Numbered from the stretch's first letter, positions 1 to 6,973 are shown. The stretch: 7,069 nt of DNA from an uncultured Eubacteriaceae bacterium (GCA_947625175.1 CANQNI010000078.1:1-7069); one strand, 5' to 3'. Program-made: numbers and translations. The notes: generated from the sequence alone by a model not told the origin.

Positions 1-251
1 TTCTGGTCAAAGTGTAAGGTAATAATATCGCCATAATCTGGTTCACTAAATCTATAACCAATTTCATTTACAATTAAGCGGTCGCCATCTACTAAAGTAG
101 GATACATGGAAGAACCATTAACATAGTTAAAATCAATTATGAAGGTTTTAAGAAAGAAAGCTATAATAACAGCTAAAATTATTGACTGAATCCATTCTTT
201 GGCTTCAGATGCAAATTTTGATTCTTTCTTTTTATTCTTTTGTTTAGCCAT
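1..251 (-). CDS. lepB: Signal peptidase I, N-terminal part (cut by window edge)
   Basis: This is the membrane-anchored serine protease that removes signal peptides from exported proteins on the outer face of the cytoplasmic membrane. About 83 codons are visible, read from ATG at 251-249. The order is a Lys-rich cytoplasmic head (residues 3-12), a single hydrophobic anchor (about 21-39, IILAVIIAFFLKTFII) and the conserved box around GSSMYPTL, whose Ser48 would be the catalytic nucleophile. The stretch GDRLIVNEIGYRFSEPDYGDII also fits the family. The catalytic Lys lies further on, outside the window, so activity cannot be judged. It is 64 nt downstream of rplS, a usual Bacillota arrangement; the wider gap may hold its own weak promoter. 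The ribosome binding site is poor (GAAAG-like). Confidence 0.93.
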   Translation of the reverse strand, partial: MAKQKNKKKESKFASEAKEWIQSIILAVIIAFFLKTFIIDFNYVNGSSMYPTLVDGDRLIVNEIGYRFSEPDYGDIITLHFDQ

Positions 252-277
252 TTTTCTTTCAATCTACTTTTTCAAAA

Positions 278-308
278 ATTATATAAAAGTTGGTTGAAGA
301 AAAGTTAA
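278..308 (-). promoter_or_regulatory. Possible weak internal promoter for lepB
   Basis: The minus strand has a perfect TATAAT at 283-278 in the rplS-lepB gap. The best upstream box is TTAACT (308-303), four of six matches to TTGACA, but at a long 19-nt spacing. The region is AT-rich, so a chance -10 is likely. The placement 27 nt before the lepB start would suit separate tuning of signal peptidase. Confidence 0.25.
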
Positions 309-315
309 AGTTCTA

Positions 316-672
316 CTATTTTCTTGGTCTTACCTTTTCCTTAACCTTTGCAGCTTTACCAACTCGGTCACGGAGATAATTTAGTTTTGCTCTACGAACT
401 TTACCATAGCGAACCACATGGATATCAGCAATTTTAGGTGAATGAATTGGGAAAGTTCTTTCAACACCAATACCTGATGAAATCTTTCTAACTGTAAAAG
501 TTTTTCTGTTTCCTTCACCCTGGATTTTAATAACTGTTCCTTCAAAAACCTGAATTCTTTCACGTTTTCCTTCAATAACTTTAACGTCTACTCGAACAGT
601 ATCACCAACATTAAACTCAGGAACTGATTCCTTTTTATTTTGATCTTCAATTTTCTTTATAACATCATTCAT
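316..672 (-). CDS. rplS: Ribosomal protein bL19
   Basis: bL19 is a large-subunit protein at the interface with the 30S subunit. The 118-residue product has the usual family length. It shows the family's beta-barrel region [16 protein letters not shown] (about 20-35), the [34 protein letters not shown] core (about 42-75), and the basic C-terminal part with [14 protein letters not shown]. The ATG at 672-670 is preceded by GAGGA (683-679) at 6-nt spacing. That ribosome binding site overlaps the trmD TGA stop (684-682), so translation is probably coupled to trmD. The trmD-rplS pairing is the standard order. Nothing is missing. Confidence 0.97.
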   Translation of the reverse strand: MNDVIKKIEDQNKKESVPEFNVGDTVRVDVKVIEGKRERIQVFEGTVIKIQGEGNRKTFTVRKISSGIGVERTFPIHSPKIADIHVVRYGKVRRAKLNYLRDRVGKAAKVKEKVRPRK

Positions 673-681
673 TTTATTTCC

Positions 682-1380
682 TCATTTATTTTGATTTTTT
701 AAAAACTTTTCATATAAGTCAGGCCGATTCTTTTGAGTAATTTCAATAGATTTTTCTTTTTGCCAGTCACGAATTTTCTGATGATGTCCCGAAATTAAAA
801 CATCGGGAACTAATTGTCCTTCAAAATCCCTTGGTCGTGTATATTGAGGATATTCTAAAAGATTATCAGAAAAAGATTCACTTTCAGCGCTTTCCTGATT
901 ACCTAGAACTTCTGGTATGAAACGAATCACAGAATCAAACACGGTTAGGGCAGGTAATTCTCCTCCGGTTAAGACATAATCACCAGTACAATATTGTTTA
1001 GTGACAAACTTATCTATAATTCGCTGATCTATTCCTTCATAATTGCCACAAATAAATATAATATCTTTATTAATTGAGTTGAGCTCTTTGGCTTCTTGCT
1101 GATTAAATTGTTTTCCAGTTGGGGTTAAATAGATTATTTCTTTATTCTCCCAGTCTGGAATACTTCTAATACTATCAGCTAAAGGTTTTGGCATCATTAG
1201 CATTCCTGGACCGCCCCCAAAGGGATAATCATCTACTCTATTATGTTTATTTCCGGCAAAGTCTCTGATATTAATTACTTCAGCTTTAATTAGACCTTTA
1301 TCAAGAGCCTTTTTTATTAAACCTTTTTCCAGATAAGCATTAATCACTTCTGGAAATATCGTTAAGAAGTAAAAGTTCAA
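682..1380 (-). CDS. trmD: tRNA (guanine-37-N1)-methyltransferase TrmD
   Basis: TrmD methylates N1 of G37 next to the anticodon using S-adenosylmethionine, which prevents +1 frameshifting. The 232-residue protein is near the usual length. Visible marks are LTIFPEV at 6-12, the FGGGPGMLM loop at 54-62, CGNYEGIDQRI (111-121), the trefoil-knot stretch GDYVLTGGELPALTVFDSVIRFIPEVLG (133-160) and SFSDNLLEYPQYTRP (169-183), whose Asp172 aligns with the catalytic Asp169 of E. coli. The C-terminal VLISGHH and a helical end follow. The start is TTG (1380-1378): an in-frame TGA lies two codons upstream (1386-1384) and the family N-terminus begins here, so no ATG is available. The start overlaps the rimM stop by 4 nt (TTGA). 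GAGGAG inside the end of rimM serves as the ribosome binding site at 11-nt spacing. Confidence 0.96.
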   Translation of the reverse strand: MNFYFLTIFPEVINAYLEKGLIKKALDKGLIKAEVINIRDFAGNKHNRVDDYPFGGGPGMLMMPKPLADSIRSIPDWENKEIIYLTPTGKQFNQQEAKELNSINKDIIFICGNYEGIDQRIIDKFVTKQYCTGDYVLTGGELPALTVFDSVIRFIPEVLGNQESAESESFSDNLLEYPQYTRPRDFEGQLVPDVLISGHHQKIRDWQKEKSIEITQKNRPDLYEKFLKNQNK

Positions 1381-1387
1381 AGTTCAA
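1374..1387 (-). repeat. 7-bp tandem repeat at the rimM/trmD junction
   Basis: The minus strand reads TTGAACT twice in a row (1387-1381 and 1380-1374). The second copy carries the trmD TTG start and most of the rimM stop context. Loss or gain of one copy would shift the rimM frame at its last codons and change the distance from the GAGGAG ribosome binding site to the TTG. Confidence 0.85.
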
Positions 1388-1880
1388 AAAACTCCTCAGG
1401 GATATTAGCATAAATAGTTTCTAAATCAACTACTTCAAAGTATTCTTTTAAGGCAGGAACCAAAATCGTTTTATCTTCTAGTTGAATTTCAAAATTATCA
1501 ACTACACCTGACTGTTTAACATCTTTTAGAGTTCCAATTTTATTTAAAGTATCTTTTTCGAGTATGTTAGCTCCTAGTAGATCAACGATAAAATATTCAT
1601 CTTCCTCTGGAGATTCAGTTTGATCTCGAAAGATATAAACTTTTTCTCCAAGTAATTTTTCAGCTGTTGTTCTTTTAGTTACTCTGGCTAGGGACAAATA
1701 AACCTTTCCCCGATGAACACGACAATTAACTACAGGAAGTGTTTTTTGTCTGATCGTTACTGTTTTAAAAGCAAAGAAGTTTTCCGGTTTATCGGTATAT
1801 GGTCTAATTTTTAGTTCCCCATCTAGACCATGATTACCTATTACTTCACCTACCTGAAAAAGATCCTGATCATTTTTCAT
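1377..1880 (-). CDS. rimM: Ribosome maturation factor RimM
   Basis: RimM assists assembly of the head of the 30S subunit, and is known in other bacteria to act through S19 and 16S rRNA. The 167-residue protein has the expected two domains. The N-terminal barrel carries the signature VGEVIGNHGLDGELKIRPYTD (about 10-30). The C-terminal PRC-barrel domain starts near EYFIVDLLG and includes GVVDNFEIQLEDKTILVPALKEYFEVVD, matching the family's pattern of a conserved V/IPA near the end. ATG at 1880-1878 follows the khpA stop by 3 nt. No strong ribosome binding site is visible (AAAG about 12 nt upstream), so coupling to khpA is likely. Its last codons supply the ribosome binding site for trmD. Confidence 0.96.
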   Translation of the reverse strand: MKNDQDLFQVGEVIGNHGLDGELKIRPYTDKPENFFAFKTVTIRQKTLPVVNCRVHRGKVYLSLARVTKRTTAEKLLGEKVYIFRDQTESPEEDEYFIVDLLGANILEKDTLNKIGTLKDVKQSGVVDNFEIQLEDKTILVPALKEYFEVVDLETIYANIPEEFFEL

Positions 1881-1883
1881 AAA

Positions 1884-2111
1884 TTAAACGATCTTTAAAT
1901 CAACATAAATATCCTGAATGATACCAGCTGCCTTTAAAACAGTTCTAATAGCTTTAGCAATTTTACCCTGTTTTCCTATAACCTTACCCATATCATCTTC
2001 TGCTACGGTTAATTCGATATAAACTTCATCGTCTTCTTGATTTTCGGTTATTTGAATAGCGTCTGGATCATCAACTAATGATTCAGCTATTAAGTAAACT
2101 AAGTCCTTCAT
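1884..2111 (-). CDS. khpA: KH-domain RNA-binding protein KhpA (YlqC family)
   Basis: This is a 75-residue protein made of essentially one KH domain. The RNA-binding GxxG loop is GKQG (46-49) inside MGKVIGKQGKIAKAIRTVLKAAG, and the sequence ends in a beta strand IYVDLKIV. In streptococci KhpA works with KhpB (Jag/EloR) on RNAs affecting cell elongation; that role here is inferred from the family. Its position between rpsP and rimM is the usual one in Bacillota. ATG at 2111-2109 follows the rpsP stop by one nucleotide. A strong AAGGAG (2123-2118) at 6-nt spacing sits inside the last rpsP codons. Confidence 0.95.
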   Translation of the reverse strand: MKDLVYLIAESLVDDPDAIQITENQEDDEVYIELTVAEDDMGKVIGKQGKIAKAIRTVLKAAGIIQDIYVDLKIV

Positions 2112-2112
2112 T

Positions 2113-2493
2113 TTATTCTCCTTCCGGAGTTAAATCTTCGGCTTCTTCTACCATGTCATCAGCTAATTCTTCACCTGTTGTTGCTGAAGCATCATCTTGA
2201 ATTTCTGTTTCGGCTTCTTCAGTTTGAGCTTCTGTTTCTTCCGCTTTTGAAGCCTGTTCTTCTCTTTGGATTCTTATAATATTATCTACTGTATTAGTTG
2301 GTTTTGCTCCAACTCCTAACCAGTAATCTACACGATCTAAATCAAGTTTTACATCAGGTGGATCTAATAATGGATTGTAATAACCAATTTCTTCAATATT
2401 TTTACCATCTCTAGGTGATCTAATATCCGCAACAACAATTCTGTAAAATGGTCTTTTTTTACGACCCATTCTTTTTAATCTAATTTTTACCAT
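2113..2493 (-). CDS. rpsP: Ribosomal protein bS16 with long acidic C-terminal tail
   Basis: bS16 is an early-assembling small-subunit protein. The first ~77 residues are canonical: [40 protein letters not shown] and [16 protein letters not shown] start it at ATG 2493-2491 because the family begins MVKIRL and a consensus AAGGAG (2508-2503) lies 9 nt upstream. A start nine codons earlier (2520) would overlap ffh and lacks such support. The protein is 126 residues, well over the usual 80-90. Residues 78-126 form a low-complexity tail with 21 Glu/Asp and one Lys, predicted to be disordered. The tail is in frame with no break and ends at TAA 2115-2113, so it is not a sequencing artefact on its face. 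Confidence 0.96.
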   Translation of the reverse strand: MVKIRLKRMGRKKRPFYRIVVADIRSPRDGKNIEEIGYYNPLLDPPDVKLDLDRVDYWLGVGAKPTNTVDNIIRIQREEQASKAEETEAQTEEAETEIQDDASATTGEELADDMVEEAEDLTPEGE

Positions 2494-2502
2494 TTTTCTT
2501 AT

Positions 2503-2508
2503 CTCCTT
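2503..2508 (-). promoter_or_regulatory. Ribosome binding site deciding the rpsP start
   Basis: AAGGAG sits in the 16-nt gap between the ffh TAA (2512-2510) and ATG 2493, at 9-nt spacing. It supports the MVKIRL start over the longer reading beginning inside ffh. Confidence 0.85.
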
Positions 2509-2509
2509 C

Positions 2510-3856
2510 TTATCTACCAAAAGGCATTCTAAACCTTCTTCTTAATTTTCTTTTATTAGTAGGTCCATTAAATTGTTTAATTAATTTCTTTGTCTGGTCA
2601 TATCCTTTAAGTAATTTATTCACATCACTTACCTGGACACCACTTCCCTGGGCTATTCTTCTCTTGCGCGAACCATTAAGAATATTTGGTTTTAATCTTT
2701 CTTCTTCTGTCATCGAAGAGATGATAGCAACTTGACGGTTGGCCTGCTTCTCTGCTGCCTTTGAGTCGAAATTCTTAATCTGGTTCCCACCAGTTATCAT
2801 CTCTAACAGACTTCCAATATCGCCCATTTGTTGAATCTGCTTAATCTGATCACTATAATCATTTAGATCGAATTCCTGTTCACGGAGTTTCTTTTCAAGC
2901 TCTTCCGCTTTTTCCAGATCAATCATTTCTTGGGCTTTATCGATAAAGGATAAAACATCACTCATTCCTAGAATTCTATTAGCCATTCTATCTGGATAGA
3001 ACATTTCAAGGTCAGTGAGTTTTTCTCCTGTCCCAATAAACTTAATTGGTTGGCCTGTTGAGTAGGTTATTGAAAGAGCAGCTCCACCTCTGGTATCCCC
3101 ATCAAGTTTAGTTAAAATAACTCCGGATAAACCTAAACGGTTATTAAATTCATTGGCTACGTTAACAGATTCCTGACCAGTCATACCATCGACGGTCAGC
3201 AGTGTTTCTGTAGGATGTACCAGTGTAGAAATATCTTCAAGCTCTTTCATCAGGTTATCATCAATATGAAGTCGTCCAGCTGTATCAATAATTACCAGAT
3301 CATGTCCGTTTGTTTTAGCATAACTAACCGCTTCACGAGCTATTAAGCGGGGATTCATTTTTTGCTTGAATGAATAGACAGGAATATTAAGTTGTCTCCC
3401 TAAAACCTCCAATTGTTCAATAGCAGCAGGACGTTGAACGTCACAAGCTACCAGTAAAGGGTTGAGCTTCTTTTCTTTTCTTAAGAGATTAGCTAGTTTA
3501 GCAGCTGTTGTAGTTTTACCAGCTCCTTGTAAGCCAACCATCATGAAAATATTAGGCTCATCTTTATGGATTTCAAGCTCCGTTGTCTCTCCGCCTAGAA
3601 GGTTGATTAATTCATCGTTGACTATTTTGATATATTGTTGAGCCGGTGTGAGAGATTTCATTACTTCCTCTCCATTAGCTCTTTGTGCTACTAATTTAGT
3701 AAATTCTTTTACAACTTTAAAGTTAACGTCAGCCTCTAAAAGAGCGAGTTTAATTTCTCTATTAGCAGCTTTAATATCACTTTCAGTTAATTTGCCTTTC
3801 TTTTTTAGACCAGCAAAGACATTTTGAAACTTTTCATTTAAACCTTCAAAAATCAT
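2510..3856 (-). CDS. ffh: Signal recognition particle GTPase Ffh (SRP54)
   Basis: Ffh binds signal sequences emerging from the ribosome, together with SRP RNA, and delivers the ribosome to FtsY at the membrane. The 448-residue protein has all three domains. The N domain (1 to ~90) includes [12 protein letters not shown]. The G domain carries the P-loop GLQGAGKTT (108-116), ACDVQRPAA (137-145), DTAGR (191-195) and [10 protein letters not shown] (249-258), then [12 protein letters not shown]. The Met-rich M domain (about 300-448) has the RNA-binding [21 protein letters not shown] helix pair and a basic tail ending [13 protein letters not shown] at 3856-3854 follows the ylxM stop by 2 nt, with AGAGG upstream. 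All nucleotide-binding residues I can check are present. Confidence 0.98.
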   Translation of the reverse strand: MIFEGLNEKFQNVFAGLKKKGKLTESDIKAANREIKLALLEADVNFKVVKEFTKLVAQRANGEEVMKSLTPAQQYIKIVNDELINLLGGETTELEIHKDEPNIFMMVGLQGAGKTTTAAKLANLLRKEKKLNPLLVACDVQRPAAIEQLEVLGRQLNIPVYSFKQKMNPRLIAREAVSYAKTNGHDLVIIDTAGRLHIDDNLMKELEDISTLVHPTETLLTVDGMTGQESVNVANEFNNRLGLSGVILTKLDGDTRGGAALSITYSTGQPIKFIGTGEKLTDLEMFYPDRMANRILGMSDVLSFIDKAQEMIDLEKAEELEKKLREQEFDLNDYSDQIKQIQQMGDIGSLLEMITGGNQIKNFDSKAAEKQANRQVAIISSMTEEERLKPNILNGSRKRRIAQGSGVQVSDVNKLLKGYDQTKKLIKQFNGPTNKRKLRRRFRMPFGR

Positions 3857-3858
3857 GA

Positions 3859-4203
3859 TTAACCTCTTAAATCATGAATACTTTGGAGTATAACTTCTTT
3901 TGAATTACTACTTATTTCTTCTTTACCTAAAATCGTTTTTAGATTTTTGATAATTTCGTTATACTTCTTTTCGCGATTGATTTCATTTGAGACCAAATGC
4001 AGTTTACTTTCATAATTATTTAAGCTTTTGGCAGAACGTTTTACAATATCATAGATTGCCTGACGACTAGAGCCAAGTCGCTGTGCAATTTCAGCAAGAC
4101 TTAAATCTTCGTTATAATAAAGATCAAGCACTTCCCGTTGATGATTTGTAAGAAGTTCTTTATAGAAATCATAAAATAAACGGTCTTTAATTAAGTTATC
4201 CAT
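3859..4203 (-). CDS. ylxM: YlxM family helix-turn-helix protein, SRP-associated
   Basis: This 114-residue protein resembles a sigma-70 region 4 type helix-turn-helix. LLTNHQREVLDLYYNEDLSLAEIAQRLGSSRQAIYDIVKRS (about 17-57) contains the two DNA-recognition helices (about 35-55). A helical, possibly dimerising C-terminal part follows. In streptococci YlxM binds Ffh and SRP RNA and tunes SRP function, and ylxM is almost always directly upstream of ffh, as here. It is the first gene of the operon: a promoter lies at 4243-4270 and an inverted repeat separates it from the start. No Shine-Dalgarno is visible before ATG 4203-4201 (AGTAAAATA), which is unlike its neighbours. Confidence 0.93.
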   Translation of the reverse strand: MDNLIKDRLFYDFYKELLTNHQREVLDLYYNEDLSLAEIAQRLGSSRQAIYDIVKRSAKSLNNYESKLHLVSNEINREKKYNEIIKNLKTILGKEEISSNSKEVILQSIHDLRG

Positions 4204-4209
4204 TATTTT

Positions 4210-4237
4210 ACTGGTAAAGTAATTTTACTTTACAAGT
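4210..4237. repeat. Inverted repeat at the ylxM transcription start region
   Basis: Arms 4210-4222 and 4225-4237 are 13 bp with one mismatch (4213/4234) and a 2-bp centre. The inner 9 bp, GTAAAGTAA/TTACTTTAC (4214-4222 and 4225-4233), are perfect. The expected start of transcription from the upstream promoter falls at its outer edge (about 4236). It could be a repressor operator or a hairpin at the 5' end of the mRNA; as RNA, the 2-nt centre would need opening to form a loop. There is no T-run after it, so it is not a terminator. Confidence 0.8.
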
Positions 4238-4242
4238 TAGTT

Positions 4243-4270
4243 ATTTTAACAAAATAAGGAATTATGTCAA
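4243..4270 (-). promoter_or_regulatory. Sigma-A-type promoter of the ylxM-ffh-rpsP operon
   Basis: The minus strand has a perfect -35 TTGACA (4270-4265), a 16-nt spacer and -10 TAAAAT (4248-4243), which is preceded by TG at the extended -10 position (TGTTAAAAT). The sequence upstream of the -35 box is AT-rich. It lies after the terminator of the upstream gene group and 40 nt before the ylxM start, predicting a leader of roughly 33 nt. Confidence 0.85.
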
Positions 4271-4292
4271 GAACTTAATACGAAATTTAAGC

Positions 4293-4325
4293 AAAAAAAA
4301 GAACATATTCATTTTAAATATGTTC
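4293..4325 (-). terminator. Rho-independent terminator of the adenylation/GNAT/esterase operon
   Basis: A perfect 9-bp stem (GAACATATT at 4325-4317 and AATATGTTC at 4309-4301) with a 7-nt loop is followed on the minus strand by eight T (4300-4293). It starts 8 nt after the esterase stop. The stem is AU-rich but the T-run is uninterrupted. On the plus strand no T-run follows directly, so it acts one way. Confidence 0.9.
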
Positions 4326-4333
4326 AAGTTATC

Positions 4334-5032
4334 TTATTTTTTTAAATTTTCGAGAATCCATTTAATACCTTTAGCCATTCTAAGATTTGGTTGATGATAA
4401 TGATTACCTTTATTTAACTGGAAAATTGAATCTATTCCAACAGACTGGTAATAAGCCAATAATTCTTTCATTATTTTATGAGTTTGACTAACTACAGGAT
4501 TATCAGCAAAAGTTTCAAGATTTCCAACGGATAAATAGATAGCTTTTGGTTTATTTTTCTTATTAAAAGGATGGGTTTTAACATAATTTAAAAATCCTGG
4601 ATACCAGACTGAACCAGAAGCTGCCATGATAGCAGAGAAGTAATCAGTTAAATAAGGCGTAAATAATGCAAACAAACCTCCCATGGAATATCCGGCTATA
4701 ATCCGGCATTTAGGATTATAATCAATTTTTTCAAGAACTTTAGGAATCAGTTCATTAATCATCCATTTGCAATAATTATCAGCTCCTCCTGTAAAATCAT
4801 CGTCAGGACTAATTACTGGAAGATGAGGCCAGGGTGATAGATCTTCATCCCATCTTAGGTGACTAATTGAAACCATCGTAAAGGGCGGACAATCAATTTC
4901 GCTACATTTTTGTAAAATTTCTTCTCCTTGTTCAAAGAAATTATTTATATAAATTATCGGAGCATTTTTGTCTTTACAGGTAAAGATTCTAACTTCTCTA
5001 TTATTTAATTTGAAATAAATTGGCTCTGTCAT
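4334..5032 (-). CDS. Alpha/beta hydrolase of the putative esterase (Fes/IroE/EstD-like) group
   Basis: This is a 232-residue cytoplasmic enzyme with no signal peptide. A strand-rich N-terminus (INNFFEQGEEIL, about 29-40) leads to the nucleophile elbow GYSMGG, with Ser116 as the likely nucleophile. Glu173 in LSVGNLETFADNP or a nearby Asp may be the acid, and His211 or His213 (GNHYHQPN) the catalytic His. The PWPHLPV and ADNYCKWMINELIPKVLE pieces fit the Pfam 'putative esterase' fold (PF00756-like). That family includes siderophore esterases, S-formylglutathione hydrolases and acyl transfer enzymes, so the substrate is open. ATG 5032-5030 follows the GNAT stop by one nucleotide with a strong AGGAG (5043-5039). 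It is the last gene before the terminator. Next to an adenylation enzyme it could release or edit an acyl ester or thioester; that is inference. Confidence 0.85.
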   Translation of the reverse strand: MTEPIYFKLNNREVRIFTCKDKNAPIIYINNFFEQGEEILQKCSEIDCPPFTMVSISHLRWDEDLSPWPHLPVISPDDDFTGGADNYCKWMINELIPKVLEKIDYNPKCRIIAGYSMGGLFALFTPYLTDYFSAIMAASGSVWYPGFLNYVKTHPFNKKNKPKAIYLSVGNLETFADNPVVSQTHKIMKELLAYYQSVGIDSIFQLNKGNHYHQPNLRMAKGIKWILENLKK

Positions 5033-5033
5033 T

Positions 5034-5507
5034 TTACTCTCCTAGAATAAGATAATCCTTTAAATCTTTAAAGCCTAAGTGTTTATAGAGATTAAAGGCC
5101 TTCTTAGTAGACTCTAAATAAATTTTATTAACATGTTTTTCCTGAGCTTTTTTAATTAACCAGGAAACGATTTGAGTGGCAATTCCATGATTTTGGTATT
5201 CTACCGGTGTATAGATATTCATTAAATAGGCGCATTTCCCATTCTGATTATCTGGTGAGGGCATTTCCTGATATAAACACATACCCCCACACCCAACGAT
5301 TTTTTGATTTAATAAAGCAAAAGCAGCAATATGACTTCCCTCTGGAATTGTTTTTAAATAATATTCTTTATTTTGATTATATAATTCTGACATATTAAAA
5401 TTGTTAGGAAGTTTAAAAACTGTTTTTAACACCAGCATTCGCCATTGCATTAATTCTTCTAAATTATCAATTCCAGCTTCTTTAATTGAAACTTTTATTA
5501 TCTTCAT
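5034..5507 (-). CDS. GNAT family N-acetyltransferase
   Basis: This 157-residue single-domain protein has the GNAT fold order. The N-terminal helix pair is at about 15-50. The central strands AAFALLNQKIVGCGGMCLYQ (61-80) lead to YLMNIYTPVEYQNHGIATQIVSWLI (94-118), which holds the acetyl-CoA pyrophosphate loop (QNHGIA, 105-110). The C-terminal part has KIYLESTKKAFNLYKHLGFKDL, the usual 'A..LY...GF' signature. It probably transfers an acetyl group from acetyl-CoA to an amine, but the acceptor cannot be read from the sequence. ATG 5507-5505 overlaps the adenylation gene stop by 4 nt (ATGA), so translation is coupled. No good ribosome binding site is visible. Confidence 0.88.
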   Translation of the reverse strand: MKIIKVSIKEAGIDNLEELMQWRMLVLKTVFKLPNNFNMSELYNQNKEYYLKTIPEGSHIAAFALLNQKIVGCGGMCLYQEMPSPDNQNGKCAYLMNIYTPVEYQNHGIATQIVSWLIKKAQEKHVNKIYLESTKKAFNLYKHLGFKDLKDYLILGE

Positions 5508-6961
5508 AGATCTTGAATTACTGGTAAGGCTTGATTGTTTACTTTACCGTTAGCTTTAACAGGTAAATTATCCATTTGGACAAAATATTCCGGTATCATA
5601 TAATCAGGAAGAAAATTGGAAATTTCGTTAACTAGCTCTTCTAAACTATGATTAATATCTTTAAAAACCACATAGGCAGTTAGGTGGTTAAGTCCTGTCT
5701 TATCCTGGTGAGACCTGACAACTGCTTTATCTACAGAACTTGTTGTATTAATTACATTTTCGACTTCAATCGGTTCAACACGCTTTCCTTCAACCATTAT
5801 TTGCGAATCTTTTCTATGAAGAAAAACTAAATTACCATCTTCTTGAAGATATCCAATATCACCACTTCGATATAATATTGTTCCATCAGTTTGTTTAACA
5901 AAAGCTTTATTTTCTTCTATTCTATCCCCAATATAACCTTTTGAAACTCCATTTCCCAAGATACAAATTTCTCCTGGGTTTCCTATTGGAACTGGTTCTA
6001 AGTTATTATCCAATAGTTTAATTTCTACACCTAAAATAGGTTTACCTATTGGATAAACACCATTATCTAAGGGAATATCGCATTTATAATAACTGGCACA
6101 TACCGTTGTTTCAGATGGACCATAAGTGTTATAGATATCAACTTTATTAATTAGATTATCAATATAATCTTGCCTTAAAACATCTCCACCACTTATTAGT
6201 AACCGGATAGATTCAGGCATTTTATTCAATCTATTAATATCTTGAAGTAAATATGGAAAACCACTGATGATCGTTATGTTGTTATTTTCAACATAATTTA
6301 TTAAATCTTCTATATTATTTCTGGCCTCTTCTGGCGGAATTGCTAGTGCTGCTCCATTAAGAAGCGAAGCAAAAACTTCTTCAACAAAGATATCAAATGT
6401 ACAAACCGAATACTGAAGCATTATATCTACTGGTTTTAAATTAAACTCTTTATTAAAAGCGCGAATATAATTAGCTACATTCCTATTTCTTACAGCAATA
6501 CCTTTTGGCTTACCAGTTGATCCGGAAGTATATAAAATATAAGCTGTACTCTCAGGTGATACTTCTGAATGGGAATTTGAATTTTTATTACTTAGTAGTT
6601 CATTTATTGAATAGGTTTCAACACCTTCTAATTTATTTTTATATTTATCTTCAGTTATAACTAAATCAACATCGGCGTCCTGCATCATGAATTTTATTCT
6701 CTCGTTAGGAAAAGAAGGTTCCACCGGAACATAAGTTTTTCCCAGTTTTAATAAAGCAAGAATAGTAGCGATCATATTTATGGAATGATCCATAATCAGA
6801 CCAACCGTCTCAACTTCTGCTGGGATTTTCTGTGAAATCTTATTAATATAATTAAGCAATTCTTCTCTTGAATATCTTTCTTGATTGTCAATTAATGCAA
6901 GCGCGTTTGGATTTTTTTCTACCTGGTTTTCAAACAAATCGAAAATTATATTATCATTCAT
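5504..6961 (-). CDS. Stand-alone NRPS-type amino acid adenylation enzyme
   Basis: This protein should activate a carboxylic acid, most likely an amino acid, as its AMP ester. Numbered from ATG 6961 (485 residues), core motifs are A3 YTSGSTGKPKG (144-154), A4 FDIFVEE (189-195), A5 NTYGPSETT (278-286), A6 IGKP..GVEIKLLD with PGEICILGNGVSKGYIG, A7 YRSGD (364-368), A8 RKDSQIMVEGKRVEPIEVE and A10 NGK with catalytic Lys473. It ends right after A10 with no carrier, condensation or thioesterase domain, so a partner in trans is needed. My reading of the ten-residue pocket code, aligned by eye to GrsA, is D-I-E-S-I-G-T-V-C-K, which I cannot tie to a known substrate. I prefer ATG 6961 because the domain begins there; ATG 7000 lies within the insertion-element end and the frame stays open to the window edge. 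The ribosome binding site is weak. Confidence 0.9.
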   Translation of the reverse strand: MNDNIIFDLFENQVEKNPNALALIDNQERYSREELLNYINKISQKIPAEVETVGLIMDHSINMIATILALLKLGKTYVPVEPSFPNERIKFMMQDADVDLVITEDKYKNKLEGVETYSINELLSNKNSNSHSEVSPESTAYILYTSGSTGKPKGIAVRNRNVANYIRAFNKEFNLKPVDIMLQYSVCTFDIFVEEVFASLLNGAALAIPPEEARNNIEDLINYVENNNITIISGFPYLLQDINRLNKMPESIRLLISGGDVLRQDYIDNLINKVDIYNTYGPSETTVCASYYKCDIPLDNGVYPIGKPILGVEIKLLDNNLEPVPIGNPGEICILGNGVSKGYIGDRIEENKAFVKQTDGTILYRSGDIGYLQEDGNLVFLHRKDSQIMVEGKRVEPIEVENVINTTSSVDKAVVRSHQDKTGLNHLTAYVVFKDINHSLEELVNEISNFLPDYMIPEYFVQMDNLPVKANGKVNNQALPVIQDL

Positions 6962-6973
6962 TTTAATTTCTAA

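Noticed and set aside
381..575. 64-codon minus-strand frame inside rplS
   Set aside because: It lies wholly within the well-supported bL19 gene in another frame, and its low-complexity translation matches no family I recognise.
2494..2520. Earlier rpsP start giving nine extra residues
   Set aside because: S16 begins MVKIRL and the consensus ribosome binding site is placed for ATG 2493. The earlier start overlaps ffh and would put that site inside the coding region.
4210..4237. Known operator (CIRCE, Rex, PerR, BirA-type)
   Set aside because: The GTAAAGTAA arms do not match the consensus of any of these regulators, so I leave it unassigned.
4293..4340. Terminator acting on the plus strand
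   Set aside because: The T-run on the plus strand begins too far from the stem, and no plus-strand gene precedes it.
5207..5398. 63-codon plus-strand frame opposite the GNAT gene
   Set aside because: It is antisense to a clear acetyltransferase, with no ribosome binding site or recognisable protein; it looks like a shadow frame.
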